Shown: positions 1 through 7,283 of the stretch, in pieces
How the letters are laid out: every line of letters begins with the position of its first letter
Numbering within the stretch: position 1 is the first letter of the stretch
Notes under the pieces: model-generated
What the model saw: the letters and a program-made list of their open reading frames with translations, nothing else
The model's database searches: none
Told to the model about the DNA's origin: nothing
Source of the DNA: Chloroflexota bacterium
Lineage (GTDB): Bacteria; Chloroflexota; Dehalococcoidia; GIF9; UBA5629
Reading direction: 5' to 3'
Assembly (NCBI GenBank): GCA_026389675.1
Contig: JAPLHJ010000102.1
Location: forward strand, 1 to 7,635
Length of the DNA stretch: 7,635 nucleotides
Program-made: the position numbers and the translations under genes

Positions 1-1172
1 ATGGGTGGACCCACGGAATAGGCTATCTTCTGGCCTGCCGACCACATACCTGAAAAGATACCCTCGCGCAGCAATCCCGACTGCATCTGGTCATATTCCA
101 CCGTATCGGGCAGAATGGAGAAGGGGAAAAGCTGGAAGCTGGAGAAGCCCACTCCGGCCAGGAAGATCTGCCCGTAGAAGAGCCACAGCATCTCAGCGCC
201 CGTGAAGAAGAGTGAAGCCATCATCACGGTGAAAATTGCCAGGCCTATGTAGTACGATTTTATCTTGCCCAAACGTTTGCCGACGGCTAACCAGACGGGG
301 ATAAAGAGGACGCCGGTGATCATGAAGATGGGGAAGACTACATTCATGGCCGTCTCGGGCAGGGCCATGGCGTATTTCACGTAATAGACAAATCCGGCCA
401 TCATGACACCTATGGCCAGCGCCTGCAGGAAATAGCTGGACATCAGCATCATGAAAGGATAATTCCTGGCTGCCACCTTCACCTGTTCCTTCAATGGCGG
501 CATCTCCTTCTGCGGAGGCAGAGAAGGCGCTTTGCGCGTGCCGTAAAAGCACCACAGGCAGGAGATTATCATAGCTGCGCCAAAGACGCTGCCCATCATG
601 CGGAAGCCCGCTGCCCCGCCCCCGCCGGCGTTAACCAGCACCATGGTCAAACCCCCGGCCAGCAAAGCGCCGATAGAGGCGAAGGACATGCGGAAGGAGG
701 TTATCGACAGCCGCTCATTGTAGTCGTCGGACATCTCCGGCACCATGCTGGCGTACGGCACGTTAACCAGCGCAAAGATCGTGCAGCCCAGCGCAAAGAT
801 AAGCGAAACCTGCAGTGCGTTGGCGAATTCCGTTTGAAAACCGGGCGCGATGAAAATGGCAAAAAAGCTAAGGCCGAAGGGCACTGCGCCATAGAGCAGG
901 TACACCCTGCGGCGGCCGAAACGGGAGCGCGTGACATCGGAGATGGCCCCCATGATAGGGTCTAAAATCACATCCAACAGTTTGGGAAAGAGCAGCATGG
1001 TGCCCGCCAGCGCAGGTTCCACCCCGACTACATTGGTCAGGAAAAACAGCAGGTACATACCGGTGGTAACGATGAACAGGTTGCAAGCTACGTCGCCGAT
1101 GCCGTAACTAAGCTTGATGCCGAGGGGCAGTTTTTTACCCCTGTTGTCTGCCGTGGTACTTACGTTCCCCAT
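1..1172 (-). CDS. GPH-family (MelB-like) sugar:cation symporter, MFS superfamily, C-terminus cut by window edge
   Basis: Probable inner-membrane symporter of the glycoside-pentoside-hexuronide:cation family (MFS). Members usually couple uptake of a sugar or glycoside to Na+ or H+; the substrate cannot be read from this sequence. I translated it from the ATG at 1172 and the frame stays open for 390 codons to the left edge. Members are usually about 440-500 residues, so roughly 50-110 are missing. Family marks: the N-terminus KLSYGIGDVACN, then KLLDVILDPIMG with Asp67 and Asp71, which match the cation-site Asp pair of MelB helix II, then SDVTRSRFGRRR in the first cytoplasmic loop. Near the cut end, ILPDTVEYDQ and LLREGIFSGMW are typical of the second half, and Lys382 follows. 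Many hydrophobic helices lie between. A strong ribosome site (AAGGGGGA, 1177-1184) sits 5 nt before the start. The gene begins 20 bp after the radical SAM stop, so it is probably co-transcribed with it. Confidence 0.9.
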   Translation of the reverse strand, partial: MGNVSTTADNRGKKLPLGIKLSYGIGDVACNLFIVTTGMYLLFFLTNVVGVEPALAGTMLLFPKLLDVILDPIMGAISDVTRSRFGRRRVYLLYGAVPFGLSFFAIFIAPGFQTEFANALQVSLIFALGCTIFALVNVPYASMVPEMSDDYNERLSITSFRMSFASIGALLAGGLTMVLVNAGGGGAAGFRMMGSVFGAAMIISCLWCFYGTRKAPSLPPQKEMPPLKEQVKVAARNYPFMMLMSSYFLQALAIGVMMAGFVYYVKYAMALPETAMNVVFPIFMITGVLFIPVWLAVGKRLGKIKSYYIGLAIFTVMMASLFFTGAEMLWLFYGQIFLAGVGFSSFQLFPFSILPDTVEYDQMQSGLLREGIFSGMWSAGQKIAYSVGPP

Positions 1173-1192
1173 ATTTTCCCCCTTCAATTAAA

Positions 1193-2125
1193 TTACAGTC
1201 CCCTGAGAAACTCCGGCCGTAGAAGGGCCGGGTCCTTGCTGGCCAATATCGTATCGAGTTGCCTGAGCATCTTGTTTTTATCGGCAGGCAGAGTCCCGCG
1301 GATGGCGAAGTAATTGGAAGCATGCATCGAGCTAAAAAAGCAGTTGGAAAAAGAAGCATGCTCGACCATATATCGTAACTCTTGCAGCGAATCAAACGGT
1401 GTAATCAATTCAAACTCACCTTTCTCCCATTCCCGGTAGAGAGGGGTGCCGGGTATCAGTGTGAGCGTCAGCGCGCCGGCGTAATCGGGGTCCATCTCAG
1501 CCAGTATACGGGCACACTCAGATGCGTGCCGCTTACTGTCCTTCACTCCACCCAAACCCAGTATCACGGTCACTGAAAGCAGTATGCCGGCCTCCTTGAC
1601 CTTATGCGCAGCTTCGACCATCTCTTCATGCGTGGCGCCCTTCTTAATGCGCGCCAATACCTCGTCGTCGCCGCTCTCCACGCCCATGTAAAGGATGCCC
1701 AGCTTCAGGTCTTTCAGGGCCCTGAGTTCGTCCAGAGTGCGCCTCAGGATATCCTGCGGTGTGGCATAGCTGGCGATGCGTTCAAGATTGGGGAACTTCC
1801 CGTTGAGGTACTGCAGGGCTTCCACCAGCTTAGCATAGGGATAAACCAGTGCGTCCCCGTCCTGCAGGAAGACTTTCCGGCCATCCCAGCGCCTTAAAAG
1901 CAGGTAAACGATATCGGGTTGTCCCTGAACACCCACCCTGTGATTCATGTACAGGGACATGGCATCTATTTCCTGCTTCACCTCTTCCAGATCGCGGATG
2001 CCCAGGTGCGTAAAAGAGAATGCGCAAAAGCCGCAGGTGTTATTGGAGCACCCCGAAGTAAGCGGCAGGTAATAGCTGGCGTGCTCGCTTGGCGGTCTGA
2101 TTATCTCGGGCCTTTCAAAAGGCAT
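1193..2125 (-). CDS. Radical SAM protein with CxxNxCxFC iron-sulfur motif
   Basis: A 310-residue radical SAM enzyme, probably cytoplasmic, that should use a [4Fe-4S] cluster and S-adenosylmethionine to start radical chemistry. The cluster motif is SGCSNNTCGFC, with Cys26, Cys31 and Cys34 in the C-x4-C-x2-C spacing. Further family signs are FLQDGDAL after the second strand, GVESGDDEVLARIKKG (the SAM-binding ExG...KG segment) and SVTVILGLGG. The tail carries HASNYFAIRG followed by LPADKNKML, a pattern I recall from an Elp3/HemN-like group of uncharacterised bacterial radical SAM proteins. No second iron-sulfur domain, B12 domain or TRAM domain is evident, so it is a minimal one-domain form. The substrate is unknown. 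The start is supported by AAGGAAG just upstream and by the short 18-bp gap to the DUF89 gene. That gap and the 20-bp gap to the symporter make an operon likely. Confidence 0.9.
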   Translation of the reverse strand: MPFERPEIIRPPSEHASYYLPLTSGCSNNTCGFCAFSFTHLGIRDLEEVKQEIDAMSLYMNHRVGVQGQPDIVYLLLRRWDGRKVFLQDGDALVYPYAKLVEALQYLNGKFPNLERIASYATPQDILRRTLDELRALKDLKLGILYMGVESGDDEVLARIKKGATHEEMVEAAHKVKEAGILLSVTVILGLGGVKDSKRHASECARILAEMDPDYAGALTLTLIPGTPLYREWEKGEFELITPFDSLQELRYMVEHASFSNCFFSSMHASNYFAIRGTLPADKNKMLRQLDTILASKDPALLRPEFLRGL

Positions 2126-2143
2126 TTATTCTTCCTTATCCGG

Positions 2144-2986
2144 TTAATGTAGCTTTGCTACGTAGCTGTCCAGCGGGACTCTCAACGACCGCGCCACCGG
2201 TCCGCACTTCGCTTTCAGGCAGAAAAAAATGCGGCTTTCCGCGGTCAACTCTTCAAGCGTCTCATAATAACCCATGCCCTTGGCAAAGACAAAGTCGGCC
2301 TTATCAAAGGCCAGCTTGAATTCCTCCGACGCAAGAGAAAAACTGACACCTGGGGTAGCGGTGCCGGTCGTCATCACCTCGCCAACAACGGATCCCATGC
2401 CGGATTTCCTGATATCTTCGATCGTGATGTCGTTCTGCACGGGATTTTCCTTGACCACGTAAACCGTGTGGGCGTACCTGCGCATAAGGTTTAGCAATGG
2501 CATATCGAAAAAAACCTCCCCCGCGTTATCGGCCAGGTAAAGGATGTATTTGGCATTGGTGACCTTGCTTTCAAGGAGGGAGGAATCATCGACAGCAAAT
2601 TGCAGGTTTAGTGCTCTTATCTCCCTCTTCACTTCTTCTATAGGCCTGAAGAAATCGATAGCGTTACCCAGGGCAGCCAGTCTCAAGTATGAAATAAATC
2701 CTTCCGGGTAGCTATTTTTCACCAACTCAAACAACTGCCGGGCCTCACCTATCTCGATATCCTTGGTTGAGCGGTAAGGATCCGGATTGCCGGTTATCCG
2801 CTTAATGACGTCGTGCATTGGTGTGGCAACCTGGATTGAGACAACACCCGGCTTCAACTTACTGTTTAGAATCTTCTCGACCTTCTGCCTGGCCTCGTTC
2901 CTGAGGGCAATGTCATCAGTAGCCAGGGCACAGGCTTGATCGGCCATATTGGACAGGCAATCATGGCATTCAGTGGATATCCTCAT
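2144..2986 (-). CDS. DUF89 / ARMT1-like metal-dependent phosphatase
   Basis: A 280-residue protein of the DUF89 (ARMT1-like) family. Characterised members are metal-dependent phosphatases proposed to remove damaged or surplus phosphometabolites such as sugar phosphates; the substrate here is unknown. Visible marks: an N-terminal CHDC (Cys7, Cys10), as in the short prokaryotic subfamily; LADNAGEVFFD, whose Asp153-Asn154 should bind the metal; ENPVQNDIT, whose Asp186 is a candidate third ligand; FAKGMGYYETL; and KAKCGPVA with Cys261 near the end. The GMGYYE segment has Tyr240 where I recall Asn being more usual. The length fits the stand-alone subfamily. The start MRISTECHDC looks native; AGGA is present but only 2 nt from the ATG, so the ribosome site is poor. 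It is the first gene of the likely three-gene operon. A hairpin repeat begins 17 nt upstream of the start codon and would lie in the leader if transcription starts further upstream. Confidence 0.88.
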   Translation of the reverse strand: MRISTECHDCLSNMADQACALATDDIALRNEARQKVEKILNSKLKPGVVSIQVATPMHDVIKRITGNPDPYRSTKDIEIGEARQLFELVKNSYPEGFISYLRLAALGNAIDFFRPIEEVKREIRALNLQFAVDDSSLLESKVTNAKYILYLADNAGEVFFDMPLLNLMRRYAHTVYVVKENPVQNDITIEDIRKSGMGSVVGEVMTTGTATPGVSFSLASEEFKLAFDKADFVFAKGMGYYETLEELTAESRIFFCLKAKCGPVARSLRVPLDSYVAKLH

Positions 2987-3003
2987 AGTCCTAATACCAA
3001 CGC

Positions 3004-3030
3004 GGGCGCACTTGAAAGTACGCCCCTACG
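3004..3030 (-). repeat. REP-like hairpin repeat, copy A (CGTAG foot)
   Basis: Read on the minus strand: CGTAG, arm GGGCGTACT, loop TTCA, arm AGTGCGCCC. All nine stem positions pair if one G-U wobble is allowed. On the plus strand that wobble becomes a C/A mismatch, so the minus (GTAG) strand is the better folded one. This is also the strand that encodes the DUF89 gene, whose ATG lies 17 nt downstream. It forms an inverted pair with copy B. It lacks a T-run, so it is not a classical intrinsic terminator. Confidence 0.8.
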
Positions 3031-3061
3031 TCTATCATCACTACGTTGAATGACTCTTGCT

Positions 3062-3085
3062 GTAGGGCAGTTTTCAGAGCCTGTC
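3062..3085 (+). repeat. Probable decayed REP-like repeat between copies A and B
   Basis: GTAG is followed by GGCAGTT, then TTCA, then GAGCCTGTC. The GTAG foot and TTCA loop match the intact copies, but the stem is reduced to about five pairs (GGCAG with CTGTC, including one G-U wobble). It points the same way as copy B. It could be a degraded or divergent variant of the family, or a chance resemblance. Confidence 0.4.
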
Positions 3086-3123
3086 TTAAAAGTCAATCCC
3101 TCGCACTACAAGTGTGGCACAGC

Positions 3124-3150
3124 CGTAGGGGCGGGTTTTCAAACCCGCCC
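3124..3150 (+). repeat. REP-like hairpin repeat, copy B (CGTAG foot)
   Basis: Plus strand: CGTAG, arm GGGCGGGTT, loop TTCA, arm AACCCGCCC, a perfect 9-bp stem. It starts 23 bp past the stop codon of the large surface-protein gene (minus strand), so it may also shape or protect that transcript's 3' end. There is no T-run after the stem in the minus-strand direction, which argues against a simple rho-independent terminator. Confidence 0.85.
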
Positions 3151-3173
3151 GGGTTCAAAATGCTTATTCAGTA

Positions 3174-6100
3174 TTACCTGCTCGTCCTGAGTATCAATAT
3201 CAATGTGACGATCACAAGTATTGTGCCCAGACCGATGATTATCCATACCCACAGCGGTGTTGCAGGCTCACCGGGCAGGGACCTGGGCAAAGCCGGCGCG
3301 GATTCCGTCCGGAAGCTGAAGGTAGCGCTCCAGTCGCTGGGTATAGCCTGCCCATTAATTTCCACCGCCCGCACGCGCCAGAAATAGTTAGTATCGTAGT
3401 CCAGCGTTCCATCGTACTCATACCCTGTCGAGGAAGCGCTGGCCTGTTTTAAAACCTGTTTGAATTCGGAATCCTTGGAGAGTACAAACTCATAGCGCGT
3501 CGCCTCCTTCCAGGGCGACCACGAGAAAGATGCCGGCCTGACCTTGCAGCTCACACAACCGTTATCCGGCGCTAAAAGCTGGACGCCGTAGTACGGGGTA
3601 TTTACAATAAACCCGGGCTTGACGCTGAAACTGCGTGCCTCCGACCAGGGGCTTACAGCTATCTGCCCCGTCGCCGATTTGTACGACCGCACACGCCAGA
3701 AATATATTGCGCCCGCCTCCGGCAGCGCCGCCGGCGATAACCACACGCCCGGCCTGGTCATATTGACCTCGTCCATGGTAGCCCTTAGCGAACCCGTCAC
3801 CGCCGCGATACTGCTGGAACCGGAGATGGCCGGGTTGATTCTCAATGTAAAGGTAGCATCTTTCGCCACCTGCAATTCATACACCGTTGACAGGCACAGT
3901 TGCTCCCAGGAAAGGTCGATCTGCTGGTTGCGCCCGTTGACCGGGTCGGCGCCAACCAGCGCCTTATCAGCAGGTGCACGCAGCGCAGACCCCTTCTTGG
4001 CCAGGCAGTCGGTATAGGCCCAGAGCATGCCCTGGTTGATACCCGGATTGTAACCCGGAGTCTGCAGATACTGGCCTTTCAATGAATTAAACTGGCTTAT
4101 TATTGTAGCTAAATCATTCCCCTGTATTCCACCGACGCTTTCAAAATTCAGCCCTGTCTCGTTATCAATCGCGTAGAGCGTTGTGTTGGTATTAGGCGAG
4201 CAGCAGCCGCAGGCCTTTAAAGAACTGGGTTCCAAAGTGAAATGGACACCACTCACGGATGGGGGCTGAAATACATCTAAGCAATCCCAGTAGATACCGG
4301 GCTTGGGCATACCATTGCGAGGTTCCAGCGTGCGGCAAACGGCACTGTTTGAAACTTCTGTACCAAAGTGATTAGTGGTTATATTATCGTGGGCCGCATA
4401 CAGGGCGGGCTGCCCGTTTCCGGTGAAGGCCATCACAATGCCATAATAGCCTCGCAGGTGCGGCGGATTGGGCCCCACCGGTGGAGTTTCAGCCGACCAA
4501 TCAGACCCGGTCGCGCCGTTAGAAACGTCCATCATGTCATTATCGGTCCAGCGCGTGAAAACGGGGGCGGTGTTGCGGTAAACCGTGCCGGTTACATTGT
4601 CACCCACTGCAGCATAAATAAAGCGGTTCTTTTCGAAATCGGTATCGAAGATAGCGTGCACCATGCCGGTAACCGGAATGAAATCGCGGTATCTCTGGAA
4701 ATTGGCGCCGCTATCCGCAGAATATGCTATGGGCGTGTTTTCCGATGAAGCGATCAGGTTCGCGCCCACCAGTACCTTGCCGTTTCTTGCTACGATAGTG
4801 TGGGGAATAACCCCGCTGTCGGCGCCGGGCAAATTTGTTGACCAGGCTGTACCGGTATAAACCAGCTTTTGCACCATGCCGATTATGCCTGCCACGTAAA
4901 TGACCCTGCTCGATTCAAAAGTAAAATCCTCAACCGGGTACCTCGGCGTGACCGCCATCCAATAGTCACCATAGTCCGGTGACCATGCCATAACCCCACC
5001 TCTATCCCCACCAGTTCCCGACAATGATGTTGGCTCAAAGCGCGCTGCCCATGCTACCACTCCTCCATCCGAGGAGTCAGTGCAGGATGGTACTGTCCTT
5101 AAAATAGGAAGGTCGGACTGAGGGACGGCACAAGAAGCAGAGGTCGTATGTGTCATAACCCTCTCCCAATAGGTGCCTATAGGTGGAATGGCCGGCAATG
5201 GCGCAGACACCCCTGGGCTGATAGTAGACCGCCAAACACTGTCGAATTCATTACAGCCTGTTCCCAGGTTCCTGTGCACCGATGCCAGATACAGCGTGGT
5301 GCAGTCGGCTGAAACCGTGACATCGTTAAACCAATCTATGGTAGTATCGATCAGCGAAAGCTGGTTCCAGGTATCACCGTTATTACGGCTTATAGAAAAG
5401 GCGGATTCGTCGTTGGGTACAAGTGTTGTGATCCAAGGGCTTGAACCGCTATTCCACCAATTCGCTCCGCTGGTAATTAAACCGGAGCCAGTTACTGCAT
5501 AGGCCACTGCTCCATCCGGGCTCCACCCTACCACAGCGGCGCCGACGCCGCTCGTACTGCCGCTGCATAAACCAGCGGCGCCCGTAGGCGGTTTAAGCGA
5601 CAGCATTGAGCATGATCCCGGGCAGCTACAGGGAGTATCCATATAAATTGTAGGAACAGCGGCGAGGCAGGGCACACCCTTCACACTGCCAGCAATGAGC
5701 TTACCCTGGGAATAAGTACCAAAAAACTGGATGCTATTGATACCCGCAGCAGGTAAAAGAGCCGTGACCACAGAATCATCGATACGAAAGATGCCGGACT
5801 GGGCAAGACTGACAAAAGCTCGCCGCAAACCCGCGGATTGGCCGGAAAAGTCAGATGGGAGCGATAGATCTGCCACCGATAAAGTAGCAAAGGTTGAGGT
5901 AGATACGCCAACGCCATTACCTGGATAAACCCATGCCAATGCGGAATTGTTTTTAACGTCCCGCAGACCGATGTTATAAAAAGTTCCGGCGCCTGTCGCC
6001 AGGATAACTACAAACGACTGATCGCCAGTGTAGGTTGGTGAGAATTTAGACGCAAAAATATCCATAGCAATTGCGGTCGGATTGGCTTGCTGCATCCATG

Positions 6101-6782
6101 CACTGAAACCAGCCGTATTGTTCATGAAAATACGCCCGATGCCAGCTCCTGAACGTGTAACCAGCATCAGATCCCGTCCGGTCCCGTAATCGATAGAGAT
6201 ATCGATAGCACCGATAGCTTCACCAGCCGCCATCGCCGGGGCCTGCGTGTTATTCCATGTTGCTCCCCCATCCTGTGTCACCCAGAATTCAGTGGGGCCA
6301 TTTACGACAGTGCCTGCAGTCAAAGCCCATAACTTAGGATCATCCGGGGCAATCAGGACATTGTAAACCTGGTTTGCGGCGGTCCAGCCAGGGCTCGTGA
6401 TAAGTTGCCGGTAAGCTGAAGCAGACCACGTAATACCCGCAGTATTTGTACACAGAAATATCCCTAACGGCCCGGGCACCGCCCCCGGGTCGATAAACCT
6501 GGCATCAACCGTTATCGCTACGATAAGGGTCGCGCCATTGTTGCCAACTGAAAGGTCGCGTATTTCACTACCCGTAAAATTGTCGGTGGGAGGGAAATAA
6601 GGATTGAGAACATCATATTTGCTTGTGTTATCCGAATTGGGCGTATTGACCGTTTGCCAGCGCATGATGCCAGCGTCGGCCCGGGCGGGCAACGGGCTTA
6701 AGACGCCGATAGGCGCCAGCATAGAGGCTATGACCACCGCCGCCAGGTAGGGTAATAGCGATTTAAAGCGCTTTATCTTCAT
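3174..6782 (-). CDS. Large exported, membrane-anchored protein with Asp-box repeats and two Fn3-like domains
   Basis: A 1202-residue cell-surface protein of unknown function. Residues 1-37 look like a signal peptide: basic MKIKRFK, a hydrophobic core, and ARADA before a likely cleavage site near 35-37. The body carries Asp-box (BNR-like) motifs typical of beta-propellers: TNTAGITW (112-119), TQDGGATW (169-176), SRNNGDTW (465-472), SPDYGDYW (601-608) and SADSGANF (688-695). Cysteine clusters occur at CSCPGSC (385-391) and CGCC (858-861). Two fibronectin-III-like domains follow, roughly 935-1056 and 1066-1160, each with YFWRVR and a later PWS or DWS. A proline-rich linker leads to a transmembrane helix at about 1177-1198 and a short basic RTSR tail. 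The expected topology is outside-facing with a C-terminal anchor. Adhesion, S-layer-like or substrate-binding roles are possible, but no catalytic motif is visible. No strong ribosome site precedes the ATG. The gene is divergent from the thioesterase gene. Confidence 0.9.
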   Translation of the reverse strand: MKIKRFKSLLPYLAAVVIASMLAPIGVLSPLPARADAGIMRWQTVNTPNSDNTSKYDVLNPYFPPTDNFTGSEIRDLSVGNNGATLIVAITVDARFIDPGAVPGPLGIFLCTNTAGITWSASAYRQLITSPGWTAANQVYNVLIAPDDPKLWALTAGTVVNGPTEFWVTQDGGATWNNTQAPAMAAGEAIGAIDISIDYGTGRDLMLVTRSGAGIGRIFMNNTAGFSAWMQQANPTAIAMDIFASKFSPTYTGDQSFVVILATGAGTFYNIGLRDVKNNSALAWVYPGNGVGVSTSTFATLSVADLSLPSDFSGQSAGLRRAFVSLAQSGIFRIDDSVVTALLPAAGINSIQFFGTYSQGKLIAGSVKGVPCLAAVPTIYMDTPCSCPGSCSMLSLKPPTGAAGLCSGSTSGVGAAVVGWSPDGAVAYAVTGSGLITSGANWWNSGSSPWITTLVPNDESAFSISRNNGDTWNQLSLIDTTIDWFNDVTVSADCTTLYLASVHRNLGTGCNEFDSVWRSTISPGVSAPLPAIPPIGTYWERVMTHTTSASCAVPQSDLPILRTVPSCTDSSDGGVVAWAARFEPTSLSGTGGDRGGVMAWSPDYGDYWMAVTPRYPVEDFTFESSRVIYVAGIIGMVQKLVYTGTAWSTNLPGADSGVIPHTIVARNGKVLVGANLIASSENTPIAYSADSGANFQRYRDFIPVTGMVHAIFDTDFEKNRFIYAAVGDNVTGTVYRNTAPVFTRWTDNDMMDVSNGATGSDWSAETPPVGPNPPHLRGYYGIVMAFTGNGQPALYAAHDNITTNHFGTEVSNSAVCRTLEPRNGMPKPGIYWDCLDVFQPPSVSGVHFTLEPSSLKACGCCSPNTNTTLYAIDNETGLNFESVGGIQGNDLATIISQFNSLKGQYLQTPGYNPGINQGMLWAYTDCLAKKGSALRAPADKALVGADPVNGRNQQIDLSWEQLCLSTVYELQVAKDATFTLRINPAISGSSSIAAVTGSLRATMDEVNMTRPGVWLSPAALPEAGAIYFWRVRSYKSATGQIAVSPWSEARSFSVKPGFIVNTPYYGVQLLAPDNGCVSCKVRPASFSWSPWKEATRYEFVLSKDSEFKQVLKQASASSTGYEYDGTLDYDTNYFWRVRAVEINGQAIPSDWSATFSFRTESAPALPRSLPGEPATPLWVWIIIGLGTILVIVTLILILRTSR

Positions 6783-6884
6783 GTAAAACGAGCATGTATA
6801 GTATGTAGTTTAGAAACGAAACGTGTATTATGATAGCATACGACGTAATTTTATGCAGGAAATATTTAGGGAATATTAAGTTGT
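6783..6884. promoter_or_regulatory. AT-rich divergent intergenic region, candidate overlapping promoters
   Basis: This 102-bp AT-rich spacer must drive the surface-protein gene (left) and the thioesterase gene (right) unless their promoters lie elsewhere. On the minus strand TGCTATCAT (6830-6838) resembles an extended -10 and would give a leader of about 40 nt. On the plus strand TATTAT (6826-6831) or TATGAT (6829-6834) could be a -10. No good -35 box accompanies any of them. The thioesterase start is preceded by AGGG (6868-6871), 13 nt away, inside a short AATATT dyad (6861-6877). The region as promoter-bearing is likely; the exact boxes are weak. Confidence 0.35.
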
Positions 6885-7283
6885 ATGCCCGACGAAATTG
6901 AAAAACTGAAAAAACTCGGGAAGACTGAACCGGTGGCCTCCTTTCTCGGCATGAAGCTTGAGGAACTCTCACCCGGGTTTGCCAGGGTTTCTATGGCCAT
7001 GAAGCCGGAATATGTCAACTTCAACGGCATGGTCTTCGGCGGCATAATCTCGGCTGTGGCCGACCAGGCCTTCGCCTACGCCACCAACTCGGTTATCAAC
7101 CCCAATGTGGCGACCCAGTTCAACATCCATTTCATCGCCGCTGTCAAAGAGAAAGAAGAGCTTACCGCCGAGTGCAGGGTAGTGAAAAGCGGCAAACGCG
7201 TAGGCATCTCCGAGATCAGGGTGACCAACCAGGCCGGCAAGCTCATGGCGACAGCCACCGGAACTACTATCCCGCTGCTTTAA
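6885..7283 (+). CDS. PaaI-like hotdog-fold thioesterase
   Basis: A 132-residue single hotdog-domain protein, the usual length for the PaaI/4HBT thioesterase superfamily, which hydrolyses acyl-CoA thioesters in the cytoplasm, normally as a dimer or tetramer. The signature segment is NFNGMVFGGIISAVAD (residues 45-60). In the canonical pattern this reads N..G..HGG....LAD; here the Asp (Asp60, the presumed catalytic acid) and the two glycines (52-53) are kept, but the His is replaced by Phe51. The rest fits the fold: TQFNIHFIAAV as the central strand and a C-terminal GKLMATATGTT strand. The acyl substrate cannot be predicted; phenylacetyl-CoA-type or general housekeeping activity are options. The ATG at 6885 is chosen because the domain starts soon after it. 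The only ribosome-site candidate, AGGG, is rather far at 13 nt. It is divergent from the surface-protein gene. Confidence 0.88.
   Translation: MPDEIEKLKKLGKTEPVASFLGMKLEELSPGFARVSMAMKPEYVNFNGMVFGGIISAVADQAFAYATNSVINPNVATQFNIHFIAAVKEKEELTAECRVVKSGKRVGISEIRVTNQAGKLMATATGTTIPLL

Larger units (their letters stand above)
2987..3173. other. Intergenic region occupied by hairpin repeats
   Basis: This 187-bp gap separates two genes on the minus strand. It contains copy A, a probable decayed copy and copy B, with copies A and B facing each other (GTAG feet inward). I found no convincing coding sequence. On the minus strand TTGACT occurs as a good -35-like hexamer near 3090-3095, but no matching -10 box lies at the right distance, so I do not assign a promoter. 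Confidence 0.7.

Noticed and set aside
193..555. Minus-strand open frame of 120 codons
   Set aside because: It lies inside the symporter gene in another frame, and its translation has no family-like character, while the symporter frame is continuous across it.
3004..3150. Possible CRISPR array
   Set aside because: The repeats are palindromic, in mixed orientation and not evenly spaced, and no cas gene is nearby.
3129..3150. Copy B as an intrinsic terminator of the surface-protein gene
   Set aside because: The stem is strong but no T-run follows in the direction of transcription, so I kept it only as a repeat with a possible 3'-end role.
3046..3387. Plus-strand open frame of 113 codons starting in the repeat region
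   Set aside because: It runs through hairpin copy B and then antisense over the Fn3 and anchor part of the surface-protein gene; no protein features are visible.
3586..3597. Small palindrome CCGTAGTACGG with a GTAG inside the surface-protein gene
   Set aside because: It is only 11 bp, lacks the TTCA loop and GGGCG arm, and lies in coding sequence, so it is probably chance.
6763..6972. Minus-strand open frame of 69 codons spanning the divergent promoter region
   Set aside because: It overlaps the thioesterase gene antisense and the start of the surface-protein gene out of frame; its composition reflects AT-rich spacer DNA.
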